From assembly GCA_024364735.1 (NCBI GenBank), contig JAGFNQ010007682.1:106591-170590 (forward strand): DNA of 64,000 nucleotides, read 5' to 3'. The DNA comes from Boesenbergia rotunda. Taxonomy: Eukaryota > Streptophyta > Magnoliopsida > Zingiberales > Zingiberaceae. The translations under genes and the position numbers were made by a program. The notes beneath the pieces are model-generated. The model did no database searches, had not been told where the DNA came from, and saw nothing but the letters and a program-made list of their open reading frames with translations. Positions 45,805 to 58,022 of the stretch are shown in pieces. The stretch's first letter is position 1; each line of letters begins with the position of its first letter.

Positions 45805-47074
45805 GTGACAATTCTAAAAGAAAAGTCAGAGATACCCACCTCCAATGTAGGTGCTTGTGTGCGAAGAAAACCCCGTCCAAAATAATATCCGTAACGGAGT
45901 ACCAAAGTCATGGACCTGTATTAAGAAACAAACTATTTAGCTATCTTAACCAAAAATTAATTAGCCAAAACTAATTAATCATCGTAGTAGAGTTAATCCT
46001 AATTACCCCGAGAATAAGACTTAGGCTCACCATAGGTTTTACCTAATCCTAATCACCACTCATAGCATAGGATCTTCACACCTACACTACTTGTCGAATT
46101 CAACTAAAATGTCAACCTTCATACATTAATCGAAGATAGCAACAATTTCAATCCCAATCTACCTAAAGTATCAACAGAGGCTCTAACCACATCGATTTCC
46201 ATTATAAATCCCCCCATCCTATCCAACAACCACTCGACGACCTCCACAAAGTCAGGAACAACAACAACAAAGCCAAGAACAAAGAGGTGAGAATCAAAAC
46301 CCAGTTTGAGCACCAAGTGACCATCCAGATTCCCTACATGGAATCTGCTCAAACAACCAACAACTACACGGCACAAACAAGATCCCCACATCTAAACAGC
46401 GACAACAGATCAGGATTAACATCCCAAGGGATCACGATCGAAAATCCCAAACTGAATATCCCAACAACCCTTACCTGACCTTTGCAGCAGTAGATTTTTC
46501 CTGATTCGAATCCTACACTCCGCCCCCCCTGGTTCACGATCGGCACCCCACTCTTGCCTCCACGGAAGAACACTTGATCAACAAGATCAACCATCCCAGA
46601 TCAGTACCAAATCTAAACGGAGAACCTTGAAAACAACACCGACCAATCTAACACAAGAACGGGGTAAGATCTTACCTATCCGACGCTTATGGATGAGATC
46701 AGGGTCGGAGCTTTGATCGCCGTCTGGAAGGAGACGAGGGCGTCCGATTGGCGGAGAACGAAGGAGGAGGAGATGAAGAGGAAGGAGGAGCAACCCTCGA
46801 TCTGCCCCGATCTCTCGTTCCACCGCAAGAGGAAGGAGAAGGTTCGCGATTCACTGCCCTAGGCTCGCGAAGAGAAGAAGGCGGCTGATTTGCCAAAGAA
46901 TCGGGAACCTTTATGGGATTCGGCCGAAAAGTTTGGGAAAGAAATTAAAAGCAGCAAATATTAGGAAAGAGGAGGAAATTTGCGAATAGGCCCCTATTTT
47001 CCTAAATTTCTCCAAGAACCCCTCAAATTTAGGAGTTTGACCTTTCCGCCCCTAATTCTTTCCGTATTTTAACA
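44391..47074 (-). repeat. 5' LTR of Gypsy C, uninterrupted (2684 bp)
   Basis: Plus-strand TGTCACGCCCTGAG...TTTTAACA. It shows the pre-insertion site of D (GAGCACTCTACCC at ~45434) and a long TA run (about 45757-45801). The interval 45200-45420 differs from the other LTR by many tiny deletions, although the flanks are nearly identical. Confidence 0.93.
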
Positions 47075-49036
47075 GCTTATGTAAAACGGACTGTATCAGA
47101 CAAATTGGATGCTAAGTCTGATAAATGTCTATTTATTGGATACCCTAAGGAAACGAAAGGTTACCAATTCTATCATCCCTTGGAACAAAAGGTGTTTGTT
47201 TCAAGGCATGTTGTATTTCTAGAAAAAGAATTTCTTTTACAAGAAAACAGTGGGAGTAGCATTGAACTTGAAGAAGTTCAAGAAACTCCAATAGACATTA
47301 CAGAGACACCTAGTCTAGACCCACAACCAATAACTCATAATGATGAGCTATCAGTTGAACCTAAAACAATACCACTTCTTCGTAGGTCTGATAGGACACG
47401 TAATATTCCAGAGAGATACGGATTTCTCATAAGTGAATCGAACGACATGTTACTCATTAGCGATGATGAACCTATCAGTTATGAAGATGTTCTGAAAAAT
47501 TCAGAAAGGGATAAATGGCTTAAAGCCATGAAGTCGGAAATGGATTCCATGTACAAAAATCAAGTATGAGACTTGGTTAACCCACCTGAAGGGATTAAGC
47601 CCATAGGGTGCAAGTGGGTTTTCAAGAAGAAAACCAACATGGAAGGTAATGTTGTTACCTTTAAGGGTAGATTAGTGGCAAAAGGATATCGTCAGAAACA
47701 AGGAATTGATTATGACGAAACCTATTCGCCAGTAGCTATGCTTAAATCTATTCGGATGCTCCTGGCCATAGCAGCTGATCATGATTATGAGATATGGCAA
47801 ATGGATGCGAAAACAGCTTTCCTTAATGGAAACCTGCTTGAGGATGTATACATGATACAACCTGAAGATTTCACATCGGTTGATAAAACCAAAGTATGCA
47901 AGCTTCGACGATCCATATATGGACTAAAGCAAGCATCCAGGAGCTAGAATATCCGTTTTGATGAGACAATCAAAGAGTTTGATTTCTCACAAAATTCTGA
48001 GGAACCTTGTGTGTACAAGAAGGTTAGTAGGAGTGCAGTCGTATTCCTAGTGTTATATGTCGATGACATATTACTTATAGGAAACGATATATCAGTCTTA
48101 CAGTCAGTTAAAATTTGGTTGTCCAAAACTTTCTCCATGAAAGACCTGGGAGAAGCAACCTATATCCTTGGGATTAGAATCTATAGAGATAGATCAAAAC
48201 GATTGCTTGGTCTTTCGCAGTCTACATATATAGACCGAGTGCTAAAAGGGTTTAGCATGTCGGAATCCAAGAAAGGTTACCTTCCCATCAGGCATGGGAT
48301 CAACCTTTCGAAGTCTATGTGTCCGCGCACAGAAGACGAGAGGATTTGCATGAATAAGATTCCTTATGCATCCGCGATAGGATCTATCATGTATACTATG
48401 TTATGTACTAGGCCCAATGTATCGTATGCTCTGAGCGTCACAAGCAGATACCAGTCTGATCCAGGAATGGATCATTGGACGGCTGTCAAGACAATCCTCA
48501 AGTACTTAAGAAGAACTAAGGATGTGTTCCTAATATACGGAGAAAGTGATATGGTAATACGTGGGTATACAGATGCCAGTTTCCAGACAGATAAGGATGA
48601 CTCCAAATCTCAGTCTAGATACGTATTTATTTTGAATGGAGGCACAATAAGTTGGAAGAGTTCCAAGCAAGATATCGTAGCGGATTCTACCACGGAAGCG
48701 GAATACTTTGCAGCTTCGGAAGCAGCAAAGGAAGCAGTCTGGATCAAGAAGTTTGTCTCAGAACTTGGTATGGTTCCAACCATTGATGAAGCAATACCAG
48801 TTTATTACGACAACAATGGAGCTATTGCACAAGCAAAGGAACCAAGGTCTCATCAGCGATCCAAACATGTACTTCGCCGCTATCATCTGATCAAAGTGAT
48901 TATAAGTAGGAATGATATACAAATTGAGAAAATTCCCACTGAAAGGAATTTAGCGGATCCTTTAACTAAGGCCTTACCTCAAAGCAAGTTTGAGGGTCAT
49001 ATTAGAGCCTATGGTATTGGATACCGTAGCGATTGA
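47075..49036 (+). pseudogene. pol: Integrase end, reverse transcriptase and RNase H of Copia A
   Basis: Continues the frame of 30169-30243: AYVKR, DKCLFIGYPKETKGY, then RT (CKWVFKKKTNMEGNVV; FKGRLVAKGYRQKQGIDYDE; MDAKTAFLNGNL; catalytic LYVDDILLIGND) and RNase H (GYTDASFQTDKDD; ADSTTEAEYFAASEAAKEAV; YDNNGAIAQAKEP). It ends at 49036 shortly before the 3' LTR. Two nonsense codons, TGA 47567-47569 and TAG 47945-47947, both replace Trp. No frameshift is seen. The motifs fit the Angela/Tork group of plant Copia elements; lineage is from memory. Confidence 0.92.
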
Positions 49037-49056
49037 CATTAGGCCAAGTGGGAGTT

Positions 49057-51486
49057 TGTTAGTGATATGAGAAAAGTGTCCTAAGGCAATCGCCTTATGA
49101 TTGTAATCATTTATTTTAATAAATGAATATTCACTATTTGAGTATACATGTTTATGTATTTGATTGAGATCTTAAACTCATTTACTGAATGTCCGTAATA
49201 TAATTCACAGCATGAGAGAATTTGTGATGAATTCACAACTAGTGATTATCTCTACATGTGCAATTGTGAAGTATTGAAATTGTCCCTAGTCGATGAATTG
49301 ATAAATACGGGCACTATCAATTCTATTGAGGCTAGCATGGGTTATTCTCTAATCAGCTGATTCTCACTGGCTGGAGACATTGGGATGTCCGGAGATAAAC
49401 ATGAATGCTAGTTAAGGGAACTAGTTCATTGGAGTGACTAGCTGTAAAACTTCATATGGTAGTCTATATATAGATATGTCAGTGAAGTTCTTACTGCAGC
49501 TTAAGTGCGATATTCCTTTGACTTGCGGTGTTCAAGTCATCTTGGTCATGGAGACTTATACTTTGACATCTTAAGTAAGCATCTCCAAGGAGGTGTGGAC
49601 CCAGGATGATTGGGTGTAAGCCGAAGTGCCCGAAGATGTTTGAACAGCCTACAAAGGATTCACCACTCCTTGCGAGGAATGTATACCCAAGGCCTATCAT
49701 CGGATTGTTACTCGAAGCCTCTAGCCAGAGCATGACATGTTCGGAGTATGAATCTCTTAGATACATGAGAGTAGTTAGAATCCGTAGGACGAGAAAACGT
49801 TAGTTGGGTTAGGTGTGACGTAGTCAGCCTAGTAGGCACTGACACACATAGACCATGTCCTGAACCAAGTGGGTATAAGATGGTGAAGGGAATGGGGCAC
49901 GATTCATTATAGCTGCTGAAGGGTTTCAGAATTGTTTCTGAGGTTAACCGTTGATCTTTCGATTAATTGGGGATCATGATGTACTACTAGGTGTCACTCA
50001 TAATCATTCTATAATTGGTTAATTATAGACGACCAACATAAATCGAAAGCCTATTTAGTCACACGCACTACGAGTAATCCGAGGGATTTAAAACGAGTTG
50101 AAAATTGGATTTTCCAATCAAGAGAGATTAGGTTTGGTTGAGCCAAACGATAAGTCGAATCTGAAATTTTCAGAGACGCATCGGAAGCGTTAAATGGCTA
50201 AGTCTTTTGAAGACTTAATGGATGAATTAAATGAGTTTAATTCATTGGGGCGTGGCCTGGATAGGTCGGCCAAAGAGGGTCCCCACCCTCTTTGCTTGGC
50301 CGACCACAACAAAGGGAGGGAACCAAATTGTTCGGTTCAATTTATAAAATAAATCAAGTGTGGTTTGTTTTATAAAATTATGGATGATATAAATTTTTAT
50401 ATAAACCAAGGTTTGGTTTATTTTTTATGGAAATTAAAATGAACCATGGATTGATTTATTTTATTTTATAAAATCAATCATTGATTGATTTACCATGATA
50501 AAGAAATTTATATAAAATTTAGTTTTCATGAAAATTAAAATGAACCATGGATTGGTTTATTTTATTTTATAAAATCAATCATGGATTGATTTACCATGAT
50601 AAAGAAATTTATATAAAGAAATTTATATGATAAATTTCTTATGAAAATTTATTCCATAAGAAAAAGAGACTTGGTTGATTTTTATCATGAATTAAAATAT
50701 GATTTTAACCATGATATAAAATCAAGACTTGGCATGATGGAATAAGTCATAGAAAATTTATATGATAAATTTCTTATGAAAATTTATTCCATAAGAAAAA
50801 GGAGACTTGGCGGTTGAGAGACCACTATATAAAGGACCCAAGACAAGGCTTAGAATTCATTCAAAATAATCCAAGTATTATTGCTTGGGCTCTCTCCCTC
50901 TCCTCCCTTCTTTCTCTTAGCCGACCTCTCCCTTCTTCTCCCTTCTTCTCCCTTCTTCTTGCTGTGAGCACAAGGAGAAGCACCGAGGTGACGAAGTTCT
51001 TCCGTTGAAACGATCTTCTTCTCCAGCCATCATCACCTTGGGATTGGGCGCAAGTCATCTTCCTCCTCCTCGCCGGAATTGTGATTCCGGCCAACCTTGG
51101 TAGTGAGTTTTTCCGATATGATTACTTCTCTCTTGGTTTCTTGTCACGTTCTCGGAGAATCTAGTAGTTCTCGAGAACACGAAACTCGTGGCTTTGCGAA
51201 GTCATCCCGAAGATACTCGGCGTGGACGCGAATAGAGGCGAAGCTTCCGAGGGACACTTATGATTGGATCTCGTCCCTTTCTTCGTGTTACGCGAGGTAA
51301 CAAATAAATTAGTTTACATTTCTGTAAAATATTAAACATATGATCATGTCTACACAACATAAGGTTGCATGCTTAGATGTGTGGTTAAATCATTTGAGAA
51401 ATTAATTATGCTAAACCTTCCGCTGCACGTAATTAATTTTAAAATTACGAACCCGCATCGATGTCAACATGCACCCGGTCCCTACA
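49057..51486 (+). repeat. 3' LTR of Copia element A (2430 bp)
   Basis: Preceded by the purine tract AAGTGGGAGTT. It starts TGTTAGTGATATGAG and ends CGGTCCCTACA. It pairs with antisense solo LTR B. The matching 5' LTR is not in the window, so A is truncated on the left. Confidence 0.88.
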
Positions 51487-52612
51487 CCGACACCCAAGGT
51501 GGATCTAAGTTCGGAGCAGAGGGTCGTCGACGGCGCTGGAATCTCAAAGTTGAAGCTTGTCGGAGCGTAGAGCTTGAACGAAAGTGCTTGGAGCATTGTG
51601 AGCGAAGTTGTTCGAAGCCTTGGGGGTGATCCCCCCCCCCTTTTATAGCACCCATAGGGGCGCCTGTGTCGATGGGGGCGCCTACATGTCACCTCTCCTG
51701 CGCGAACTCCTATCCGCAGGCTCGGTCAGCACTTATCCACTTCACAGGGGTGCCTGGGTTGATGGGGGCGCCTGTGTTGATGGGGGCGCCTGAGCTGACT
51801 TGGACCAGAGGCTTCGTGGCAGCTTGCTTCGTTGGTTTTGGTTTTTGCCTTGACCTGGGGCGCCCATATCCATACGGGCGCCTAGCCCCAGTGAGGCGTC
51901 TCACTCCTTTGAGGTTCCTCAGCTGCAGAAACACATTCCTTCGTTCCCTACAACCAAGGTTAGTTCAAAAACACAAGAAGCAAAATATGTTAGCAGTTAT
52001 TTACAGCCTAAGCTGTCTTGGTTCTGACTTTGGGTCTCCTAAATGGAACTCTAGGTCGAACCGATGCCTACTGTTCCCTTGCACGGGGAATGCGTCCTCA
52101 CCTACTCCTCTAAGGAGAGTTTACCTTTTGCCAACCGGCTCCTCCGGTTGGACTTTTGCCCAATGCACCCGATCAGGTCTTCGTGCCCAATCTGTGACCA
52201 GGACTTCTTGCCCAACTTCCGGTCAGGTCTTCGGTGTCCAGCCCTTTGCCAGGACTTCTTGCCCAGTCCTCGACCAGGACTTCTTTACCCAACTTCCGAT
52301 CAGGTTTTCTTGCCCAGTCCTTGACCAGGACTTCTTGCTCAGCTCTCTGCCAGGACTTCTTGCCTAGTGTACCTAGGACTTTTCCTGCACACTTAGTAAG
52401 CTTGTTAGATCACATTAACACCTTAACTTCTGAATCTTTTGCCATTATCAAAACACAGGTTTCACTTAGGTGCTTCCTGCACCAACATAGATTACTTACC
52501 TTGCGAAATCAACTAGTGCTTAATCAACAATCCTTGTGGATCAATATTTTATTACTTAGACGACTTCCTGTGCACTTGTAGGATCACCATCAATTTTTCC
52601 AAGGCATTTTAA
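51487..52612 (-). repeat. Antisense LTR fragment of a further Sirevirus-like element (H)
   Basis: On the minus strand it has a TATAAAA box (51647-51641) next to a G-run, a cluster of GGGCGCC-centred palindromes (51655-51790, 51860-51885), and repeated AAGAAGTCCTGG units (52190-52380). This organisation parallels the LTRs of G, D and E, but the sequence family differs. The left edge coincides with the LTR end of A. No termini are proven. Confidence 0.5.
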
Positions 52613-52695
52613 ATGAAGCAAGCGAATGATGAATGCAAGTTTTGGAATTTCTTCAATCTAGGATATAAATCTTTTTGCGAATCATTAATTAATTT

Positions 52696-53096
52696 CTAGA
52701 ATTTCTTGACCTCTCCAATTGGAATATCTTTATCCTGTTCAAATCTTGTTGTATTGATTGTATTACCATCGTGTTGTGGGACCCCAAAAACCTCATGAAC
52801 TTGTCTCTCCATATCATCTACATCATCACAAGATGGAACAGAGATAGATATTGAAGATGCACTGTATGTTATCTCTCCACGAGCCACCCAGTGAGTATAA
52901 TTTTTGATAAATCCATCAACAATCAAATGATCATAAGCATCCTCTTTTGAAACACATATGTTAATCTTACATCTTGTAAAGGACATGCAATTGTTTCATT
53001 TATGTTTGCATTAAAAAATACAAAATCTAGAAAATTCTCAAATCCTTTTCTGTATTTCTCAATTTGTCTCAGCAAAAATATCCAACATTTATCCAT
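52696..53096 (-). pseudogene. CACTA (En/Spm) transposase-associated domain fragment
   Basis: On the minus strand an ATG at 53096 opens MDKCWIFLL..., then GFENFLDFVFFNANI and ACP. After a 1-base frameshift near 52985 it continues with CVSKEDAYDHLIVDGF, KNYTHWVARGE. This is the N-terminal 'transposase-associated' domain that precedes TNP2-type transposases. The frame ends at 52696 with no TNP2 catalytic region, so it is a truncated, non-functional fragment. Confidence 0.75.
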
Positions 53097-53720
53097 CGCA
53101 ATTCTAGTAAAAAAGATTTACTAAAATTGGTTCACAAAAAATATAGTGTCAGTGAAAAACTCAATTACCAACATAGAAAATAAAAAAGTTATCTGTAAAC
53201 AACTCAAAAACACTAAATGTTTCATAAGCTGCAAACATGGGATCAAATTGCTTTAGCCATCGTGATAAACATGATAAGTTAATAAGATAACATGATTTCA
53301 ATGTCTCCATAGGTGTACATTTAATTATAGTTCTGGTAAACATACAAAAGTCTATTATCCTTTCTACAAGCTAAAACTAATTTCCACAAAGTTGCTTGTT
53401 ATATCGCACTCAAGGAAGTAACAAAAATACTGAATCGATTAGCTCGAAGAAATTAAAAAAAGTGTCATAAAGATGCATATGATATGAATATGTTCAAAAA
53501 TGACCAATAAATTTTATGATCGAAAGTTAAATCTATTAGAATGGAAAATATAAGACATTGAAGGAGACAAAAGAAAACCATAGCAATATAGAAAAAACAA
53601 TTTAATTAATTTAAATTGCTACCACCGAAGAGTGGACCTAACTTCACAAATATATGTGTTGATTAGGATATGCAAGTTCTGTTAATAGATGATGTGAGTT
53701 CGTATTGGAAGAATAGTACT
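53097..53720. other. AT-rich gene-free stretch
   Basis: Probably upstream sequence of the CACTA fragment. No termini, ORF or repeat is convincing. Confidence 0.4.
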
Positions 53721-53728
53721 CAAATGTC

Positions 53729-54328
53729 TAGACATGACCACGGTTTGAAATTATCGGTTCGACGGTTCAGAACCGTCGATTCGATGGTTCGTGGGAGGTC
53801 GACCCTTAATCTTAACCGCCCAAGCCGGTTACAGTTCACGGTTCGGAACCGCCGATTCACAGTTCGCCACGGTTCAAGATTATTATATTAAAAAAAATAA
53901 AAATTAAATTAAATCAGAACTCACAGAAAAAATTAATTAAAATTAATTATTTTTTATTTTCTAAAAAATGAAAAAATATATATCAGAACTCCTAAATTGA
54001 AGACCCACCCATGAATACACTAAGGGAGGCGCCGGTTCGCCACGATGGCAGGGCTTCGTGGCGAACCAATTACAGATACCCAGCCCAAATGGCAGGGTAT
54101 TTGGGCATCTGTAATTAATCGTGGCGAACCGATTATATAGCGACCCAAAAAAATCATCCCAAACAGGCGGTTAACTGCCGGTTCGGCGGTTTGACCGTAA
54201 CCGGCCCGGCAGGATGCCGAGTCGGTTCCGGTTCGGCCCGGAGAACCGGGTCAACAGGCCACCCGGCCCGTTGACTCGGGCCGGTTCCAGGTCGGGTCCG
54301 GGCTGGACCGGGCCCGGGGTCGGGTCTA
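53729..54328 (+). mobile_element. hAT-like non-autonomous element (600 bp)
   Basis: Perfect 8-bp duplication CAAATGTC (53721-53728 and 54329-54336). Terminal inverted repeats TAGACATGACCACGG and, from the right end, TAGACCCGACCCCGG. GC-rich GGTTCGG/CCGAACC-type subterminal motifs on both sides, typical of plant hAT MITEs. No transposase. Confidence 0.8.
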
Positions 54329-54812
54329 CAAATGTCTAGATATTGAAGATGCTCAAACTAAATCTTTTAGTTCAGATTAGATTTGTTGTATTTTTTTTTT
54401 ATGCCCACCCCCTATAAACAACAATACAGTTATCTACATCTTGCCCATCTATGATTAATCAGCAATTTACCAAAGGGCGTATCTAAGAATTGGTATTGAC
54501 CAAAAGGCGTACCATGGTTTCATTTTTACCAAAAAGCGTACTGATTTTAGTGAACTTCCTCTTATACCCCTCCCATTAATTACTACCTTTCTCTTTCTCT
54601 CTCAGTAACAAATTCCGAGATGTCTGCATAGGCTTTTTCAGACTTTTTATTTTAAAATAATATAATATAAAATCGGTGTAAAAAACATAAGGAAAAAACC
54701 GAAAGGAGGGCCTGAATACATTTGTATTCAGGCCCACCAAGGGCCTAAGAGGGCCTGAATACATTTGTATTCAGGCCCTCTTTTTTTTCTTTCATTTTTT
54801 TAACTCAAACCT

Positions 54813-55019
54813 ATGGGAAGATGGTCTAATCCAGAACTGCTCGAACCAATAATGCCTAAGCAAATTTGTATACATTGGTTTGAGGTATTGGATTCGTTTT
54901 ATGTTTTCCAATTTCATGGAAAAAAAATGTTGGTTAATAATGTTAATAGCGATGAGAAGATTATCAATATTGTCATTGGGCCATTAATTGTATACATTGG
55001 CTCTGTGTTGTCCAACTAA
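54813..55019 (+). other. 68-codon ORF in left arm
   Basis: Begins MGRWSNPELLEPIMPKQI and ends YIGSVLSN. The same ORF is in the right arm on the opposite strand. I do not recognise it. It may be captured sequence. Eight base differences from its partner, five of them amino-acid changing, so no sign of purifying selection. Confidence 0.35.
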
Positions 55020-55909
55020 TTGACATAACAAAGAAAAAAAATCTTCTTCTCAAAGCTCACACAACTTCTTTCCTTCTTTGCCAAACTTATAAAGGTGATT
55101 CTGATTCTTTGAAAAAAAAAACAGAGCATGGGCCTGAAATCTATTGATTTCAGGCCCACGCTGGGCCTAAAATAAAAATATTTCAGGCCCAGCGTGGGCC
55201 TGAAATTTTTTATTTCAGGCGTAGTGTGGGCCTGAAATTTTTTATTTCAGGCCCGACGTGGACTCAAATTTTTTTTCTATTTTAAAAATATATTAATATA
55301 TAAAAAAACCTATCAAAACACATAATTTCATATTAAAACGCAGGGTCTGAAGTCACGTTAGGAGCCCCTGAACACAAATATGTTCAGGCCCTCCTTGGGC
55401 CTGAAAGGTCTGAACAAATCTTGGATAAAAAACCCACTGGAGTTTTCAGTAGATATCTAATATATAGATGGTTGGACCAAAACCATCCAACGTGATTTCA
55501 GTTAAACTCATCCAACATGATTTAAAAATATAAATAAATAATTTTTTAAAATTTGATTAATATAAATTAATATATTTAATAATATTTAATAAATATATTA
55601 ATATATGAAAAAATAAACACAGAAGACAATTCTGTCTTCTGATTTCAGGCGTGGGCCTGAAATAAAACATTTCAGGCCCACGCTGGGCCTGAAATCTATT
55701 GATTTCAGGCCCGACGTGTACTCAAATTTTTTTCTATTTTAAAAATATATTAATATATAAAAAACCTATCAAAACACATAATTTTAGATTAAAACGCAGG
55801 GTCAGATGTGTTCAGGCCCTCCTTGGGCCTGAAAGGTCTGAACAAATCATGGATAAAAACCCCACTGGAGTTTTCAGTAGATATCTAATATATAGATGGT
55901 TGGACCAAA

Positions 55910-57480
55910 ACCATCTAATATATAGATGGTTGGACATCTAAAACATCATCTCCTACCTCTAACCTCTCTATTCATATGGAGTTTTCAGAAATCCAGATAT
56001 GGGAGGTCCATCAGTGGGTTTTGGTCAAAACCCACTGATATTTCTAAACTACTTATATTGCATTGGTGATATCTAATATATAGATGTTTGGACACCTAAA
56101 ACATCATCTCCTACCTCTAACCTCTCTATTCATATGAAGTTTTCAGAAATCCAGATATGGGAGGTCCATCAGTGGGTTTTAGTCAAAACCCACTGATATG
56201 GCTAAACTACTCCATTGCATTGGTGATATCTAATATATAGATGGTTGGACACCTAAAACATCATCTCCTACCTCTAACCTCTCTACTCATATGGAGTTTT
56301 CAGAAATCCAGATATGGGAGGTCCATCAGTGGGTTTTAGTCAAAACCCACTGATATGGCTAAACTACTCCATTGCATTGGTGATATCTAATATATAGATG
56401 GTTGGACACCTAAAATATCATCCCCTACCTCTAACCTCTCTATTCATATGGAGTTTTCAAAAATCCAGATATGGGAGGTCTATCAGTGGGTTTTGGTCAA
56501 AACCCACTGATATTTCTAAACTACTCTTATTGCATTGGTGATATCTAATATATAGATGTTTGGACACCTAAAACATCATCTCCTACCTCTAACCTCTCTA
56601 TTCATATGGAGTTTTCAGAAATCCAGATATGGGAGGTCCATCAGTGGGTTTTAGTCAAAACCCACTGATATGGCTAAACTACTCCATTGCATTGGTGATA
56701 TCTAATATATAGATGGTTGGACACCTAAAACATCTTCTCCTACCTCTAACCTCTCTATTCATATGGAGTTTTCAGAAATCCAGATATGGGAGGTCCATCA
56801 GTGGGTTTTGGTCAAAACCCACTAATATGGCTAAACTACTCCTATTGCATTGGTGATGTCTAATATATAGATGGTTGGACACCTAAAACATCATCTCCTA
56901 CCTCTAACCTCTCTATTCATATGGAGTTTTCAGAAATCCAGATATGGGAGGTCTATCAGTGAGTTTTGGTCAAAACCCACTGATATAGCTAAACTACTCC
57001 TATTTCATTGGTGATATCTAATATATAGATGTTTGGACACCTAAAACATCATCTCCTACCTCTACTCTCTCTATTCATATGGAGTTTTCAGAAATCCAGA
57101 TATGGTAGGTCCATCAATGGGTTTTCGTCAAAACCCACTGATATTTCTAAATTACTCCTATTGTATTGGTGATATAGAGTGTATAGATGTTTGGACACCT
57201 AAAACATCTTCTCCTAGGTCAATCCTGTCTATTGATATCAGGTTTTCAGAAATTCAGATATGGGAGGTCCATCAGTGAGTTTTGGTCAAAACCCACTGAT
57301 ATGGCTAAACTACTCATATTGCATTGGTGATGTCTAATATATAGATGGTTGGACACCTAAAACATCATCTCCTACCTCTAACCTCTCTATTCATATGGAG
57401 TTTTGAGAAATCCAAATATCCTAGGTCCATTAGTGGGTTTTGGTGAAAACCCACTGATTGACATAAAAATTTCCTATTGC
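55910..57480 (+). repeat. 158-bp tandem array (ten units) in foldback core
   Basis: The marker GATATCTAATATATAGAT (or GATGTCT) recurs at 56068, 56224, 56382, 56540, 56697, 56855, 57013, 57171 and 57329, i.e. every 156-158 bp. Each unit carries an inverted repeat, arms ATCAGTGGGTTTT and AAAACCCACTGAT with a 4-base loop. Six of ten stems are perfect over the inner 11 bp. Confidence 0.93.
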
Positions 57481-58022
57481 AACATAATTTATAATCATTA
57501 GAAGTTTGAACACCAAAAATACCATCTCCTAGCTTTACTTTAACTAGAACTATTGATATTTTTATTTAATTTACTTACATTTATCCAATATTTGTTCAGA
57601 CCCTCCATGCCCAAGGAGGGCCTGAACACATCTGTGTTCAGGCCCTCCTAGCGTGACTTCAGGCCCTGCGTTTTAATCTGAAATTAAGTGTTTTGATAGG
57701 TTTTTTTATATATTAATATATTTTTAAAATAGAAAAAAAATTTGAATCCACGTCGGGCCTGAATCAAAAGATTTCAGGCCCAATGTGGGCCTGAAATAAA
57801 AATTTTCAGGCCCACGCTAGGCCTGAAATAAAAAATTTCAGGCCCACGCTGGGCCTGAAATCTATTGATTTCAAGCCCAGCGTGGGCCTGAAATCAATAG
57901 ATTTCAGGCCCATGCTTTGTTTTTTTTCAAAGAATCAGAATCACCTTTATAAGTTTGGCAAAGAAGGAAAGAAGTTGTGTGAGCTTCGAGAAGAAGATTT
58001 TTTTTCTTCTTTGTTATGTCAA

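Larger units (their letters stand above)
30244..47074 (-). mobile_element. Element C: complete Ty3/Gypsy chromovirus (Tekay/Del-like), minus strand
   Basis: On the minus strand: 5' LTR (47074-44391), primer site TGGTATTAGAGC (44383-44372), gag, pol with a C-terminal chromodomain, PPT (rc of 38905-38918), and 3' LTR (38904-30244). The 3' LTR is split by element D. It sits inside the integrase gene of Copia A. The host frame joins seamlessly (CP|AYVKR) but no target duplication is found. Confidence 0.92.

Noticed and set aside
51608..52581. Long plus-strand ORFs of 85-233 codons
   Set aside because: The region reads as an antisense LTR with TATA box and palindromes on the minus strand; the frames follow its short repeats.
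53161..53343. 60-codon minus-strand ORF as part of a CACTA transposase
   Set aside because: No TNP2 motif, and it lies upstream of the transposase-associated start at 53096.
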